The notes below the pieces were generated by a model, which did no database searches, had not been told where the DNA came from, and saw only the letters and a program-made list of their open reading frames with translations. Source: Aridibacter sp965216195 (GTDB lineage: Bacteria > Acidobacteriota > Blastocatellia > Pyrinomonadales > Pyrinomonadaceae). Taken from it: DNA of 64,000 bases. The stretch is taken from NCBI GenBank assembly GCA_965216195.1, contig OZ244151.1, positions 3,348,001 through 3,412,000 on the forward strand, read 5' to 3'. Positions within the stretch are counted from its first letter, which is position 1. Each line of letters begins with the position of its first letter. Of the stretch, positions 50,064 to 59,132 are shown one piece after another. The translations under genes were made by a program, and so were the position numbers.

Positions 50064-51128
50064 GATTCTCTTGGTCGTATGACGGCTCAAAAACTAGCCG
50101 AGCAGACCGCTACGATCAACGACTCAGGAAACTATGTTGGCACATCGGGCGGAGTCTGGAGTGATGCGTTTCAATACGACGCGAGATCGAATCTGATCAA
50201 GCGAACCGACTCAAGAGGAGTTAAGACAAACTTCAACTACAACTCCGATGCTCTCAACAGGCTTCAAAGCATAACGTTTGATAAGACCGGAGCGGACACG
50301 TCAAACGGCACCATCCACGAAGCGCCGAATATCACCTACACATACATGACAAGTGGTGATAAAGAAAGGATTTACACCGTCGCATCGGCAGGAGTCTCAA
50401 CCGAGACTTACACCTATGATGTCGAGGGACGCGTTTCGAATTACAAGATGTCTCTTACGGGAAGAACCTCATATCCGCTTGAGACGAGCTATCTCTATGA
50501 CACGGCGAATCGTTTGACGGAAGTCAGGTATCCGGCTCAATACGGAATGAGCGGTAACCCCAGAAAGACTGTCAACGTGTCCTATGACCAAACCAGTCGC
50601 TTGAAGGATCTGAAAGTGAACAACTCACTTCAGATGGATCAGATCAGCTACAACGACTTTGGTCAGGCAACAAGCATACGAATCGGCGGCGGAGGGAGTA
50701 ATCCGCTGACAGAGCAGTATTCGTTTGATGCAAACACGGGCTTAATGACAAATCAGAAAGTGAAGCGCGGAGCCACAAGTCTTATGGACCTGAGCTACTA
50801 CTACGCCCGTGATCTGTCTAAGGGTTCTCTCAACGGCAAGACAGGCAATCTGACCAAGATCGTCAACAATCTTGATCGGAATAAGGATCGCAAATATGAA
50901 TACGACACACTTGGACGTTTGATCAAAGCCAAGGGCGGAGTGGCAGCAGGAGGCAGTGGAGTCGCAAACTGGACTCAGACCTACACGTATGACAGGTATG
51001 GCAATAAGAAGACGACTGCTAAGTCTGGCATCACAGCAGACTCACAAGCCATCCCACTCGACGGAGTTGCAAGCCAGACATTTGCTGCAGCCACCAACCG
51101 AATCACAACAAGCGGTCATGAATATTGA
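50019..51128 (+). CDS. YD-repeat (RHS) protein, middle fragment between two IS110 copies
   Basis: The RHS part of this frame is 50064-51125, 354 codons of YD repeats (DSLGRMTAQKLAEQTATIND; YDVEGRVSNYKMSLTGRTSY; YEYDTLGRLIKAKGGVAAGG). The first 15 codons, MGSSLNLVLPFHTIY, come from the right end of IS110 copy 1, so the ATG is not native. The last codon before the stop is Tyr, and IS110 copy 2 supplies the TGA. It is in frame with both neighbours once the IS are removed. It is unlikely to be functional by itself. Confidence 0.8.
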   Translation: MGSSLNLVLPFHTIYDSLGRMTAQKLAEQTATINDSGNYVGTSGGVWSDAFQYDARSNLIKRTDSRGVKTNFNYNSDALNRLQSITFDKTGADTSNGTIHEAPNITYTYMTSGDKERIYTVASAGVSTETYTYDVEGRVSNYKMSLTGRTSYPLETSYLYDTANRLTEVRYPAQYGMSGNPRKTVNVSYDQTSRLKDLKVNNSLQMDQISYNDFGQATSIRIGGGGSNPLTEQYSFDANTGLMTNQKVKRGATSLMDLSYYYARDLSKGSLNGKTGNLTKIVNNLDRNKDRKYEYDTLGRLIKAKGGVAAGGSGVANWTQTYTYDRYGNKKTTAKSGITADSQAIPLDGVASQTFAAATNRITTSGHEY

Positions 51129-51309
51129 TGAAAAGGTAAAGTAGAAACTGCAATAATTGACAAATAACTCTATCTTTTTTTTAAGTTGCCTGAAACTACG
51201 GATGCGGCGTATCGCGTTTTGAATAAACCGGTAATGCCCGGGATAAAATAGTTATAATGCAGCCGCACCCCGAAGTGATTCTTTTTTAGTTTTTTAGCCC
51301 GGTTTCGTT

Positions 51310-52722
51310 TTATGCCGGGGCTTTGGATTTTTTCTTTTTTGCCGCCAATTCTTTGGCGTATGTTGTAGCGACCTCCTTTAGTAGTTTCTGCCAATCGATA
51401 TGATTGGGTTTGTTTGGATTAAAGCCTGTCGGGGATACGTCGCTTAGGCGTTTACCGAGACCTATCAGATCCTTGATCTTCAAGGCCTCATCGGCGGCTC
51501 TCTTAAAGATCTCTTCTTTTAACTCTCTTCCCCTGAGAGCGGTTCCGCGAATGATCGTATTGGATGGACGGCGTTTGAGGTTAAGAGAAGCCTTATCGCG
51601 GGCGAGTTTTCTGATCCGGGCTCGTTTTTCGTCCATCAGACGGGGACGTGCATAGATAAACTCCTCGTTTTTTGAAAGCATCGAATAGATTACCTCGGCA
51701 AGTCTTCTGGCAACGGCAACGATAGCGACATTGTGCCCCTTCTTCTTCTTGATCCGCTGATACATATTTCTGTATATGACCGGAGAGCGCCGGAAGTGTT
51801 CGGCGGCTTCAATAAGCATAAAGCGGGCATAACTGTTTCCCTGTTTAGATATCTTTCCGGGACGTGGAGGTTTGCCGCCGGTTTGTTTAATTCTTTGGGT
51901 CAGGCCAAAGTAGCAGGCGAACTTCCGTTTTGAGGAGAAGCGGGAGATATCTCCGATGGCTGCTAAAATGGTGGCACTGACTGCCAAAGAAACCCCCGGT
52001 ATCGAAAGAAGAAGATCAAGCTGGTGCGAAAAGACCGGTCTTGAATGGATAAAGGAAGCAATCAGCTTATCGACATCTTCTGTCAGGGCATTCTGACGAT
52101 CGAGCTCGCCCAATAGAAACGAGATGCGGTCTCTTTCAAAGGAATCGAGTTCGTCGGCCAGAAGCAAAGACCTGAGCCACTCCCTGCCCTCTGATCCAAA
52201 GAGATCGGTAAACTGATATTCGATCAGATTTCTGGCCAAGACGGAATGAACCTGATTCTTGATCGCCGTGCGGTGTTTGACCAAAGCCTCGCGGTCGGTG
52301 ATCAGATGCCTTAGCCTGAGAGTGTCTTCATCCGGAGACCAGACCGTCTCGAGATAATTGATCCGGTTAAGGTCGGCCAGTTTGCGGGCATCCTCGCGGT
52401 CGGACTTCACCCGTGCCTTTGAGATCGCACGTGTAAAGAGCGGATTTGAAAGAACCGCTTTTGCCTTCGAATGTTTCTTAAAGATAGCCATCACGGCATT
52501 GGCCGGGTTTGAGACCTCCATTGCGATGTGATCATTCTTACGCAATGCTTTGGCGATAAGAACAAAGTTCTTAGCCGTTGAAGCAAAAGCAAAATTGGCC
52601 AACTCCTTGCCGTTTGGATCGAGAACACAAAGCTGCGAAGTCTTCTTTCCGAGATCAAGACCCAGGAATAGCTGAGACTCATTAAAATAATTGTTCCGCA
52701 CAAAAAAATCTGCTAAATTCAT
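51310..52722 (-). CDS. IS110-family transposase (copy 2)
   Basis: A 470-aa protein identical to the transposase at 48366-49778: the same DEDD residues in the N-terminal half and the same C-terminal Ser domain (ISKQGNSYARFMLIEAAEHF). It shares the intact ends of copy 1, so it could be active. Both copies lie within one gene. Confidence 0.95.
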   Translation of the reverse strand: MNLADFFVRNNYFNESQLFLGLDLGKKTSQLCVLDPNGKELANFAFASTAKNFVLIAKALRKNDHIAMEVSNPANAVMAIFKKHSKAKAVLSNPLFTRAISKARVKSDREDARKLADLNRINYLETVWSPDEDTLRLRHLITDREALVKHRTAIKNQVHSVLARNLIEYQFTDLFGSEGREWLRSLLLADELDSFERDRISFLLGELDRQNALTEDVDKLIASFIHSRPVFSHQLDLLLSIPGVSLAVSATILAAIGDISRFSSKRKFACYFGLTQRIKQTGGKPPRPGKISKQGNSYARFMLIEAAEHFRRSPVIYRNMYQRIKKKKGHNVAIVAVARRLAEVIYSMLSKNEEFIYARPRLMDEKRARIRKLARDKASLNLKRRPSNTIIRGTALRGRELKEEIFKRAADEALKIKDLIGLGKRLSDVSPTGFNPNKPNHIDWQKLLKEVATTYAKELAAKKKKSKAPA

Positions 52723-53007
52723 AAAACGTTAAGTACCTCCAATTAAGGGTGTTTGACGTTCGCCGAAGCGAGCATCATATATTGATACGAGCTTTTATTA
52801 GCTCAAGATGGCCCGATGCGATAAGGGCGGCTTATTTACGACTGCAAGCTCTAAGTGGCTTATACGCATAGTCAAACCGCCGCTCAAATCAATTCACGCT
52901 AAGGCGAAAACGAGGTTGAGCAGGCAAAGCCCGAACCATTCTATTTTGAATCTTAACGATTCATGGGAAGCTCGCTCAACCTCGTCCTACCTTTTCATAC
53001 CATTTAC
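52723..53007 (-). ncRNA. candidate bridge RNA region, IS110 copy 2
   Basis: Identical to 49779-50063, with the same 11-bp inverted repeat at 52911-52921 and 52974-52984. If it makes the bridge RNA, both copies have the same target specificity. Confidence 0.5.
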
Positions 53008-54501
53008 GATCATGCAGGGAATATGACCCGCGGCAAAGCTCCTGATGGAAGCCTCCAGAGGTTCGAATATGACGAAGCAGGAAGAATAGTCCATATCAAG
53101 ACCGATAGCGGAACTGTGTTAGAGACAAATACATATGCTGCGTCTCGTGAACGTCTCAAGAAGACCGCTGGCAGTACAAGGACTTACTACGCCTGGGGCG
53201 GATCAAGCGTACTGGCTGAACACGTTGAAACCGGAAGCGAAACAAACCTCAAATGGTCTAAGAGTTACGTCTACGCCGGATCAAGACTTCTCTCCACAGC
53301 TACCAAGAACGGTTCATCTGAAAAGGTTGAATACCATCACCCGGACAGACTCGGTACCAAGATGGTCAGCGATCCCGTAGCAGCCAATGAGAAGGAGCAG
53401 GCAACGCTTCCATTCGGAACGGAGATAGCTGCTGAAACTCAAGCAAACACAAATCAGAAGTTCACATCATACGATCGAAGCGGAGCAACGGATCTCGATT
53501 ATGCTGTAAACAGGACTTATAACTCAGGACAGAGTAGGTTTACTCAGGTTGATCCGATCGGAATTGCTGCTGCAAGTATTGGAAATCCGCAAAGCCTAAA
53601 TATGTTTGCCTATGTTGGAAATGATCCAGTTGGGTTTGTTGACCCAAGCGGTCTTTATTGGTTCAAGCAAGGAAGAGATTATCGTTGGTATCGTGATGAG
53701 CTTGGAAAAAATTTATCAGGACTTTTGATACCGTACGGTGCTGTAGTTTGGGTTGACTTTGGGTACGGTAGATACAGAAATCAAATACCAGCTGGCGGTT
53801 CATATGTAATGCTTTGGCATGAAGGTGAAATATATCCGGTAAGTGGCGGAAGCGAACAGTATCATGAAGTCGACGTCAAAATACCCCCTAACTTGACACC
53901 AGTAAGCACGAATGCGCGAATCACTACTAGTTTACAAGGGTTGAACGAATTAAAACGCCGATTTTGGGATTTTAATGATAATGGGACGGAATATATTTTC
54001 AACTATTTAATCAATAGCTCGTGTTCTTCTTTATTCAATCCGTTACGAGGGATTCGTCAACTCGAAGCCACGGTCGGTCAGGATATTGCCCCCGATTCAT
54101 TCCAATTAGAAGGAAACTTCCTAGGTGGAACTCTTGGAATTAGTAATTCGAGAGACGGAAACGTATTGTTCTCGGCTGGAGGAAATTTTGATCCCATAGG
54201 ATTATTTGTTGATATCCCAAAAAGTATAGCAAATGGAACGAAAATTGCCCCCGGTTTTAGTTTCACTGCTCAGAAAATATTCGTCCGTGGAAATTTGGAT
54301 GCGAATGAGCGTACCAGTATTCTAACTGGAGAAGCATTGACTTTTGGGGCAGGATATAGAGGGTATGGCGGAATAGATATAGTTCAAACTGGACCTACAC
54401 AATTCACTCCTGTGGTTAACGTGGGCGTTGGTACGCCTGGGATAAATCCGGGCGGGGCACAATACACTACGAATCTATTTAGAGGTTGTGTAAAATGGTA
54501 G
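52963..54501 (+). CDS. YD-repeat (RHS) protein, C-terminal fragment with variable tail
   Basis: The RHS part starts at 53008. It has further YD repeats (DHAGNMTRGKAPDGSLQRFE; EYDEAGRIVHIKTDSG), the RHS core (HHPDRLGTKMVSDPVA; LDYAVNRTYNSGQSRFTQVD; PQSLNMFAYVGNDPVGFVDP) and PSGL, which marks the end of the conserved shell. A unique tail of about 280 residues follows (from YWFKQGRDYRWYRDELGKNL to the end TTNLFRGCVKW). RHS tails are often toxins; no known toxin motif was recognised. The first 15 codons derive from IS110. A small lipoprotein gene follows and may be its immunity partner. Confidence 0.82.
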   Translation: MGSSLNLVLPFHTIYDHAGNMTRGKAPDGSLQRFEYDEAGRIVHIKTDSGTVLETNTYAASRERLKKTAGSTRTYYAWGGSSVLAEHVETGSETNLKWSKSYVYAGSRLLSTATKNGSSEKVEYHHPDRLGTKMVSDPVAANEKEQATLPFGTEIAAETQANTNQKFTSYDRSGATDLDYAVNRTYNSGQSRFTQVDPIGIAAASIGNPQSLNMFAYVGNDPVGFVDPSGLYWFKQGRDYRWYRDELGKNLSGLLIPYGAVVWVDFGYGRYRNQIPAGGSYVMLWHEGEIYPVSGGSEQYHEVDVKIPPNLTPVSTNARITTSLQGLNELKRRFWDFNDNGTEYIFNYLINSSCSSLFNPLRGIRQLEATVGQDIAPDSFQLEGNFLGGTLGISNSRDGNVLFSAGGNFDPIGLFVDIPKSIANGTKIAPGFSFTAQKIFVRGNLDANERTSILTGEALTFGAGYRGYGGIDIVQTGPTQFTPVVNVGVGTPGINPGGAQYTTNLFRGCVKW

Positions 54502-54543
54502 CGCATATGAATATTAGGTTGCGGAAACCAAATTGGAGGGTTT

Positions 54544-54963
54544 TTGGATATCGGGTTAAACAAATATTATGTACGGAGTGTTCTCGTAGTTTTAGTGCTA
54601 TCGATAGTCACGCTTTCGTGCACGAAAATTCCGCGCTACGATTTGGAAAAAATGGCGGAAGCTGAGGCATTGTGCGCAAAGATTCCGGTGCCGGACAGTC
54701 TGCGGAAAACCCGGGATCGGAAAATTAACCGCGGTTCACACGGGGTTGTTTCCGCTTGGTATACAACTAGTTCTGATACTATGAGCCTTGAGGAAGCAGT
54801 AAAAAGGACATTTTCGCCGAAGGATAAATGGCGATTTTCTGAGGAAGAAAGCTCCGCAGAAAGAATCCTCACTTTTTCGAAGGAATCTTGGAAGATAAAT
54901 GTCGGAATCTATTCGACTTGGACAAAGCAAAAAAGAGTGTCGGTTAGTTGCTCGTGGAAGTAG
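54544..54963 (+). CDS. small lipoprotein after the RHS tail
   Basis: A 139-aa lipoprotein with lipobox VTLSC, Cys26, after a hydrophobic stretch (VRSVLVVLVLSIVTLSC). The start is TTG 54544 with GGAGGG at 54535-54540; no ATG is in frame nearby. The mature part is charged, with SWYTTSSD-like strands (HGVVSAWYTTSSDTMSLEEA) and an end RVSVSCSWK. No family was recognised. It is 42 bp downstream of the RHS C-terminal tail and on the same strand, where an immunity protein for an RHS toxin would be. Confidence 0.6.
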   Translation: MDIGLNKYYVRSVLVVLVLSIVTLSCTKIPRYDLEKMAEAEALCAKIPVPDSLRKTRDRKINRGSHGVVSAWYTTSSDTMSLEEAVKRTFSPKDKWRFSEEESSAERILTFSKESWKINVGIYSTWTKQKRVSVSCSWK

Positions 54964-55132
54964 GTTTTTTCTACGGTTGTTTCGACAAATGAAGTATCCT
55001 TGCCGACTCAAGCTCTTTGAAGTGGCTCAGTAAAAGAGGACACGAAACTCATTCTATCTGACCTCCTTCCAAGGCTGTAAATAATTCTGTGGAAAGGTTC
55101 ATTTAAGATAACCTGAAAAGGAAGGTATTAAA

Positions 55133-55270
55133 ATGAACAAAGCACAAGGAAAGAAGATTAAGGAATTGGCCGCGGAAATGGCCAAGGATCTTAAGAAAAT
55201 TTATCGTTCAGCAAAAGAAGAAGCCTTGCGGGAACTCGAAAACTTTTCAGAAACCTGGGACGTGAAATAG
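55133..55270 (+). CDS. small basic helical protein
   Basis: A 45-residue frame with a good ribosome site (AAGGAAGG about 7 bases before the ATG). It reads MNKAQGKKIKELAAEMAKDL, then a helical Lys/Glu/Ala-rich stretch, ending SETWDVK. Its codon pattern is regular, and it has the length of small coiled-coil proteins. It is too short for confident naming. It sits in the 350-bp gap between the lipoprotein and a minus-strand methyltransferase. The 6-bp inverted repeat GTTCAA/TTGAAC follows the stop at 55278-55293. Confidence 0.5.
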   Translation: MNKAQGKKIKELAAEMAKDLKKIYRSAKEEALRELENFSETWDVK

Positions 55271-55315
55271 GTAGTGTTCAAACTTTTGAACAGTCTCTCC
55301 TTTTTCGGTTAGAGG

Positions 55316-56308
55316 TTATCTGAATCTTCCAAATCCGCACCAGCTATTTTTGTTATGCCAGGTAATCTCAATATCGCTCGCGCCAGCCTCTTCCCACCAT
55401 GCGTCAAAATCTTCTTTTGAAATATAAAAAGCAGTCGGCGCAACTAAGTGATCAAACACGATATTGTGTTGCTCCCGCCAACCGAAGCCGCCTAAATGAT
55501 TCATATAATCATTGTAAAAGAGTTTTTTCGCGACCGGTTTAGTGAGATTGTTCAGCGGTTTGTAAATCAATTTCGAGGCGGCAAACACACCGAGGGTTGG
55601 TAATTTAGAAAGTTGATAAAGTGTGGGTTGGGCAATTTTCGACGTAAACTTTTCGCGCAGAGGGTTTATAAAACTAACAATCCATTTATTGTTTTCTTCG
55701 CCGTATACCCACGCGGAAATGTGTCCACCCTTGCGGACTTTCGAGGCAAGCGACAGAAAAGCTTCCTTCGGATCGGGCGTATGGTGGAGCACACCGACGG
55801 AAAATGCATAGTCAAAAATGTTCTTAAACGGAAGATGAAAAATATCCGCTTGGACAATGTGTGCGTTTGGTAGATCGCGTGTGGCGTCAAAAGCTGATTC
55901 GACCGCCGAGCTCAGATCAATCCCAACGACTTCTTTCGCTCCCCATTCGTGTGCCAGCTGCGTATGTCTGCCTTTGCCGCACCCGCCTTCAAGCACAATT
56001 TTGTCCTTAAAAAATTCCGGCTCAACCGGTTGGATCCATCCTAGAAATTGCTCGGCATACTTTGTGTCTTCCTGTGTAAATTTGTTCCATTGCCAACCGA
56101 AATTTTCAGCAGTCGCGGCTTTGTCTTCTTCTTCAGCTAGGTCTACAAACCGCGGAACTCCTCTTACTATTTTGTATTCAAGCCGGCATCCGGCGCATGA
56201 AATCAGTCCATCGATGATTTCATTGCTGTCACGTTTGCCTACTTCTGCTATCGACAAATCTCCACGACAAGCAGGACATGCGAGCAGCTTAATCAGCTTT
56301 TCTTTCAT
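55316..56308 (-). CDS. class I methyltransferase with Trm112-like zinc domain
   Basis: A 330-aa fusion. The N-terminal 55 residues resemble a Trm112p-type zinc ribbon (KLLACPACRGDLSIAEVG; GLISCAGCRLEYKIVRGVPR), with four Cys in two CxxC pairs. The methyltransferase core has IVLEGGCGKGRHTQLAHEWG, AKEVVGIDLSSAVESAFDA and FDYAFSVGVLHHTPDPKEAF. Such fusions methylate proteins, RNA or small molecules; the target is not clear. The start overlaps the following zinc-ribbon gene by 4 bp. Confidence 0.88.
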   Translation of the reverse strand: MKEKLIKLLACPACRGDLSIAEVGKRDSNEIIDGLISCAGCRLEYKIVRGVPRFVDLAEEEDKAATAENFGWQWNKFTQEDTKYAEQFLGWIQPVEPEFFKDKIVLEGGCGKGRHTQLAHEWGAKEVVGIDLSSAVESAFDATRDLPNAHIVQADIFHLPFKNIFDYAFSVGVLHHTPDPKEAFLSLASKVRKGGHISAWVYGEENNKWIVSFINPLREKFTSKIAQPTLYQLSKLPTLGVFAASKLIYKPLNNLTKPVAKKLFYNDYMNHLGGFGWREQHNIVFDHLVAPTAFYISKEDFDAWWEEAGASDIEITWHNKNSWCGFGRFR

Positions 56309-56583
56309 TTAGAGCCGGAATTTTTCCAACGACCGAGGGTTGGAATAAAGGAGTTTGCCAGGTCAGTCGCTTGCTCAAGCGGCATGTTGAGGTCAGACGT
56401 CATATTGTCGATCGAGCTTTGAATCATCTCTTCGAGAGTTTGTTCGGGATTTGTAAAAGCGCCCTCTCGAAAACAAAAAGTACAATATTCGCTGGAAGCC
56501 GAGCCATCCGAATTGGTACCAAAATTCGAAAACTCATCCGAAACAGGCATTCCGCAACTTTGACATCTCTTCTTGCTATCCAT
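56305..56583 (-). CDS. zinc-ribbon protein
   Basis: A 92-aa protein. The N-terminal ribbon KRCQSCGMPVSDE and EYCTFCFREGAF carry two Cys pairs (CxxC and CxxC). The C-terminal half is helical. This architecture is that of the Zn_ribbon_2 (putative zinc ribbon) family found near many operons. It overlaps both neighbours by a few bases (56305-56308, 56576-56583), so the three genes are translationally coupled. No function is assigned. Confidence 0.8.
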   Translation of the reverse strand: MDSKKRCQSCGMPVSDEFSNFGTNSDGSASSEYCTFCFREGAFTNPEQTLEEMIQSSIDNMTSDLNMPLEQATDLANSFIPTLGRWKNSGSK

Positions 56584-57049
56584 CTTTTGAGAGCACCTCT
56601 TTCAATTTTGAAAATTCCTCGTAAGGGAATTCCTGGTGCCAATTATCTTCAAACTCATCCACGTCACGCTCCTCGTATAGCTGCTCAAAGGTCTCGTAAA
56701 AAGCCGAAGCAATTTGCCGGGCATCGCCTTCGTGCGAAAAAACTTCTTGTGATTTATCGTAGGCGCGGTCTGTTGTTGGAAACTCGTGCACCAGTAATCT
56801 TACGCTGCCATTTTTGCGACTGAACCTAAAATCGTAAGCTTCGGGGTTTCTGCTCCATTGCACAACAAATTCATCTTTGGGAGTTTTCGCATCAATTAAG
56901 GAGACGACTCCTCTGAGCATCTCGGAGAGCGCATTGGAATGAGGCGCATGCGCAGTCGTCGTATGAAATTCGCTCACGCCGTCTTCAAAACCGATCGACA
57001 TCCAACCGCATTGCGGGCTGTTAAAACTAACTTCTAATTTTCCAGACAT
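56576..57049 (-). CDS. hypothetical protein
   Basis: A 157-aa soluble protein with mostly beta-strand N-terminal half (KLEVSFNSPQCGWMSIGFED) and an acidic helical end (YEERDVDEFEDNWHQEFPYE). It has no signal peptide. A similar class of small proteins occurs in immunity loci, but I do not recognise a named family. The first gene of the coupled three-gene minus-strand set ending in the methyltransferase. Confidence 0.65.
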   Translation of the reverse strand: MSGKLEVSFNSPQCGWMSIGFEDGVSEFHTTTAHAPHSNALSEMLRGVVSLIDAKTPKDEFVVQWSRNPEAYDFRFSRKNGSVRLLVHEFPTTDRAYDKSQEVFSHEGDARQIASAFYETFEQLYEERDVDEFEDNWHQEFPYEEFSKLKEVLSKDG

Positions 57050-57125
57050 AAATCCTCTCGTTAGTTAAATTCCAAGAAAATATGGTAACTTTAAGACCGT
57101 AAATCCACAAGATTAAACACTTGAA

Positions 57126-57971
57126 ATGAAGCAGTATCAGCAACTTTTAAGGCACATTTTAGACAAAGGAATCCGCCACGAAGATCGCACCGGTGTCGGC
57201 ACAATTTCCACTTTTGGCTATCAAACGAGGTTTGATTTAAGAGAAGGGTTTCCTATTGTAACGACAAAGCGCGTGCCCTTTCGTTGGGTTGCGGAGGAAC
57301 TTTTTTGGTTTCTTTCAGGTGATACAAATGAAGCGAATTTACGCGAGAAAGGTGTCGATATCTGGAAGGAGTGGGCTGACGAGGAGCATACTTCTCGTTT
57401 TGGTCGGAAGGAAGGCGACCTCGGACCGATTTACGGTTACCTCTGGCGAAGTTTTGGCGGTAATTATCCTGAAAGAAATGGGTTTGACCAGATTAAAGAC
57501 CTGATCGAGCAGATTGAAACCAATCCAAACTCAAGGCGCCTAATTGTTTCCGGATGGAACCCCGAAACAGCTACCAGGGTTGATCTGCCCCCATGTCATA
57601 CACTCTTTCATTTTAAGGTTGAAAATGAAAAGACCCTTCATTGCCAGCTCTATCAGAGAAGTGCCGACGCGTTTTTAGGTGTGCCCTTTAATATATCGTC
57701 TTATGCTCTATTAACGCATTTAATCGCACACGTTTGTAAGCTCGAAGTGGGCGAATTTATACATACTTTTGGCGACTTGCACATTTATCTGAATCATCTT
57801 GAGCAAGTGAAGCTGCTTTTAGAGCGCGAGCCGCTTAACTTGCCAAGGCTCGAAATTACTACTACTTCCGAATTAAAGGGTCTGGCGGGTCTCTTGGATT
57901 TTAAATACGAACACCTTAATTTGATTGGGTATAAATCTCACAAAAAAATTGCAGCGCCGGTAGCTGTTTAA
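57126..57971 (+). CDS. thyA: thymidylate synthase
   Basis: A 281-aa ThyA, which methylates dUMP to dTMP with methylenetetrahydrofolate. The catalytic Cys157 is in RVDLPPCHTLFHFKVENEKT, the phosphate-binding Arg in RRLIVSGWNPETA and EDRTGVGTISTFGYQTRFDL. An insertion of about 15 residues relative to E. coli lies near residue 80-100 (WADEEHTSRFGRKEGDLGPI). folA follows three genes later, so the dTMP cycle genes are clustered. Confidence 0.96.
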   Translation: MKQYQQLLRHILDKGIRHEDRTGVGTISTFGYQTRFDLREGFPIVTTKRVPFRWVAEELFWFLSGDTNEANLREKGVDIWKEWADEEHTSRFGRKEGDLGPIYGYLWRSFGGNYPERNGFDQIKDLIEQIETNPNSRRLIVSGWNPETATRVDLPPCHTLFHFKVENEKTLHCQLYQRSADAFLGVPFNISSYALLTHLIAHVCKLEVGEFIHTFGDLHIYLNHLEQVKLLLEREPLNLPRLEITTTSELKGLAGLLDFKYEHLNLIGYKSHKKIAAPVAV

Positions 57972-57984
57972 AGACAACGGCAAT

Positions 57985-58695
57985 ATGACAACATTCTTAA
58001 CAGCAAGGTGGCAAGATCTGATCATGGCAAACTATGCCATTGATCCCGATTTGCTAACGGAGTTTCTACCAAAAGGAACTGAGCTCGATTTTTACGATGG
58101 GAAGTGTTTTGCAAGCCTCGTTGCATTTAAGTTTCTCGACACAGAGGTTTTGGATTTCGCGATTCCTTTTCATAAAAATTTTGAGGAAGTTAATTTACGC
58201 TTTTACGTTACGCGGCGGGCGAAAGACGGTGAGATGAGACGCGGGGTTGTGTTTGTAAAAGAAATTGTTCCGAAGCGGGCGATCACCTTTGTAGCAAGAA
58301 TGGTTTATGGCGAACCTTATGAAACCTGGACTATGTCTCATGAGGAGGCTGAGGACGAACTTGAATACCGCTGGTCAAAAGAAGAAATCACAAATCGCGT
58401 TAAAGTAGAATTTGGAGAAAATCTGGGAGTTCCGGACGAGGGTTCGGGCGAAGAGTTTATAATTGAGCATTATTGGGGCTACACAAAACGCGGCGAAAAC
58501 CGAACAGACGAATATCGTGTGGAGCATCCTAAGTGGGAACTTTCTGATATTAATTATGCGGAAATCGAGGTGGATTTTGGAAAAACCTATGGTGAACAGT
58601 TTGCTTTCCTGAGCGAAACTGAACCCGAATCACTTTTGCTCGCAAAGGGTTCGGAAATTTCGGTTTATAAAGGCGAGAATATGAGGATTAGATAA
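57985..58695 (+). CDS. DUF2071 (YqjF-like) protein
   Basis: A 236-aa protein of the DUF2071/YqjF family, with the opening LTARWQDLIMANYAIDPDLL, then LLPKGTELDFYDGKCFASLV-type and VNLRFYVTRRAKDGEMRRGV. It ends FLSETEPESLLLAKGSEISV. Family members adopt an acetoacetate decarboxylase-like fold, but the role is not known. It sits between thyA and the CDGSH gene with short gaps, so it is likely in the same transcript. Confidence 0.85.
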   Translation: MTTFLTARWQDLIMANYAIDPDLLTEFLPKGTELDFYDGKCFASLVAFKFLDTEVLDFAIPFHKNFEEVNLRFYVTRRAKDGEMRRGVVFVKEIVPKRAITFVARMVYGEPYETWTMSHEEAEDELEYRWSKEEITNRVKVEFGENLGVPDEGSGEEFIIEHYWGYTKRGENRTDEYRVEHPKWELSDINYAEIEVDFGKTYGEQFAFLSETEPESLLLAKGSEISVYKGENMRIR

Positions 58696-58697
58696 TT

Positions 58698-59129
58698 ATG
58701 GGCAAAGGAAAGTTTTTAGAGTATTCACGAGACGATATTACGGTCGTATGGAAACCGGATTTGTGTGCTCACGCCGGAGAATGCGTAAAAGGCTCGCCCG
58801 AGGTTTTTAAACCTGACGAGCGACCGTGGGTTCAAATCGATAATTCATCCGCAGAAGAAATAAGAGCTACAATCGATAAATGCCCTTCGGGTGCTCTCTC
58901 CTACAGGACGGCGGAGCAGGATGAAACTTCCGAAGGAAGCTCGCAAGCTATTAGAATTAAAGCTTCAAAAAATGGCCCTTTTCTTGTTACGGGTGAGCTT
59001 GAGATTGAAGATCGAGATGGAAACATTATTACGTGCGAGGGAAAAACAAACGCCCTATGCCGCTGCGGCGCATCAGCCGTGAAACCTTTTTGCGACGGTT
59101 CTCATACAAAAGTGAGTTTTTACGGTTAA
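58698..59129 (+). CDS. fused 4Fe-4S (YjdI-like) and CDGSH iron-sulfur protein
   Basis: A 143-aa fusion. Residues 8-70 resemble the YjdI/Fer4_19 domain (VVWKPDLCAHAGECVKGSPE; IDKCPSGALSYR), with conserved Cys. The C-terminal CDGSH domain (NALCRCGASAVKPFCDGSHT) has the three Cys and one His that hold a 2Fe-2S cluster. It is probably a redox or iron-sulfur carrier. Two bases follow the DUF2071 stop, showing tight linkage. The fusion is known in other bacteria. Confidence 0.9.
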   Translation: MGKGKFLEYSRDDITVVWKPDLCAHAGECVKGSPEVFKPDERPWVQIDNSSAEEIRATIDKCPSGALSYRTAEQDETSEGSSQAIRIKASKNGPFLVTGELEIEDRDGNIITCEGKTNALCRCGASAVKPFCDGSHTKVSFYG

Positions 59130-59132
59130 AAT

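Larger units (their letters stand above)
51126..53007. mobile_element. IS110-family insertion sequence, copy 2
   Basis: Identical to copy 1 at an offset of 2944 bp, same orientation, and again inserted between TAT and GAT of a YD repeat (GGTCATGAATAT / GATCATGCAGGG). The identity shows a recent event. Confidence 0.9.
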
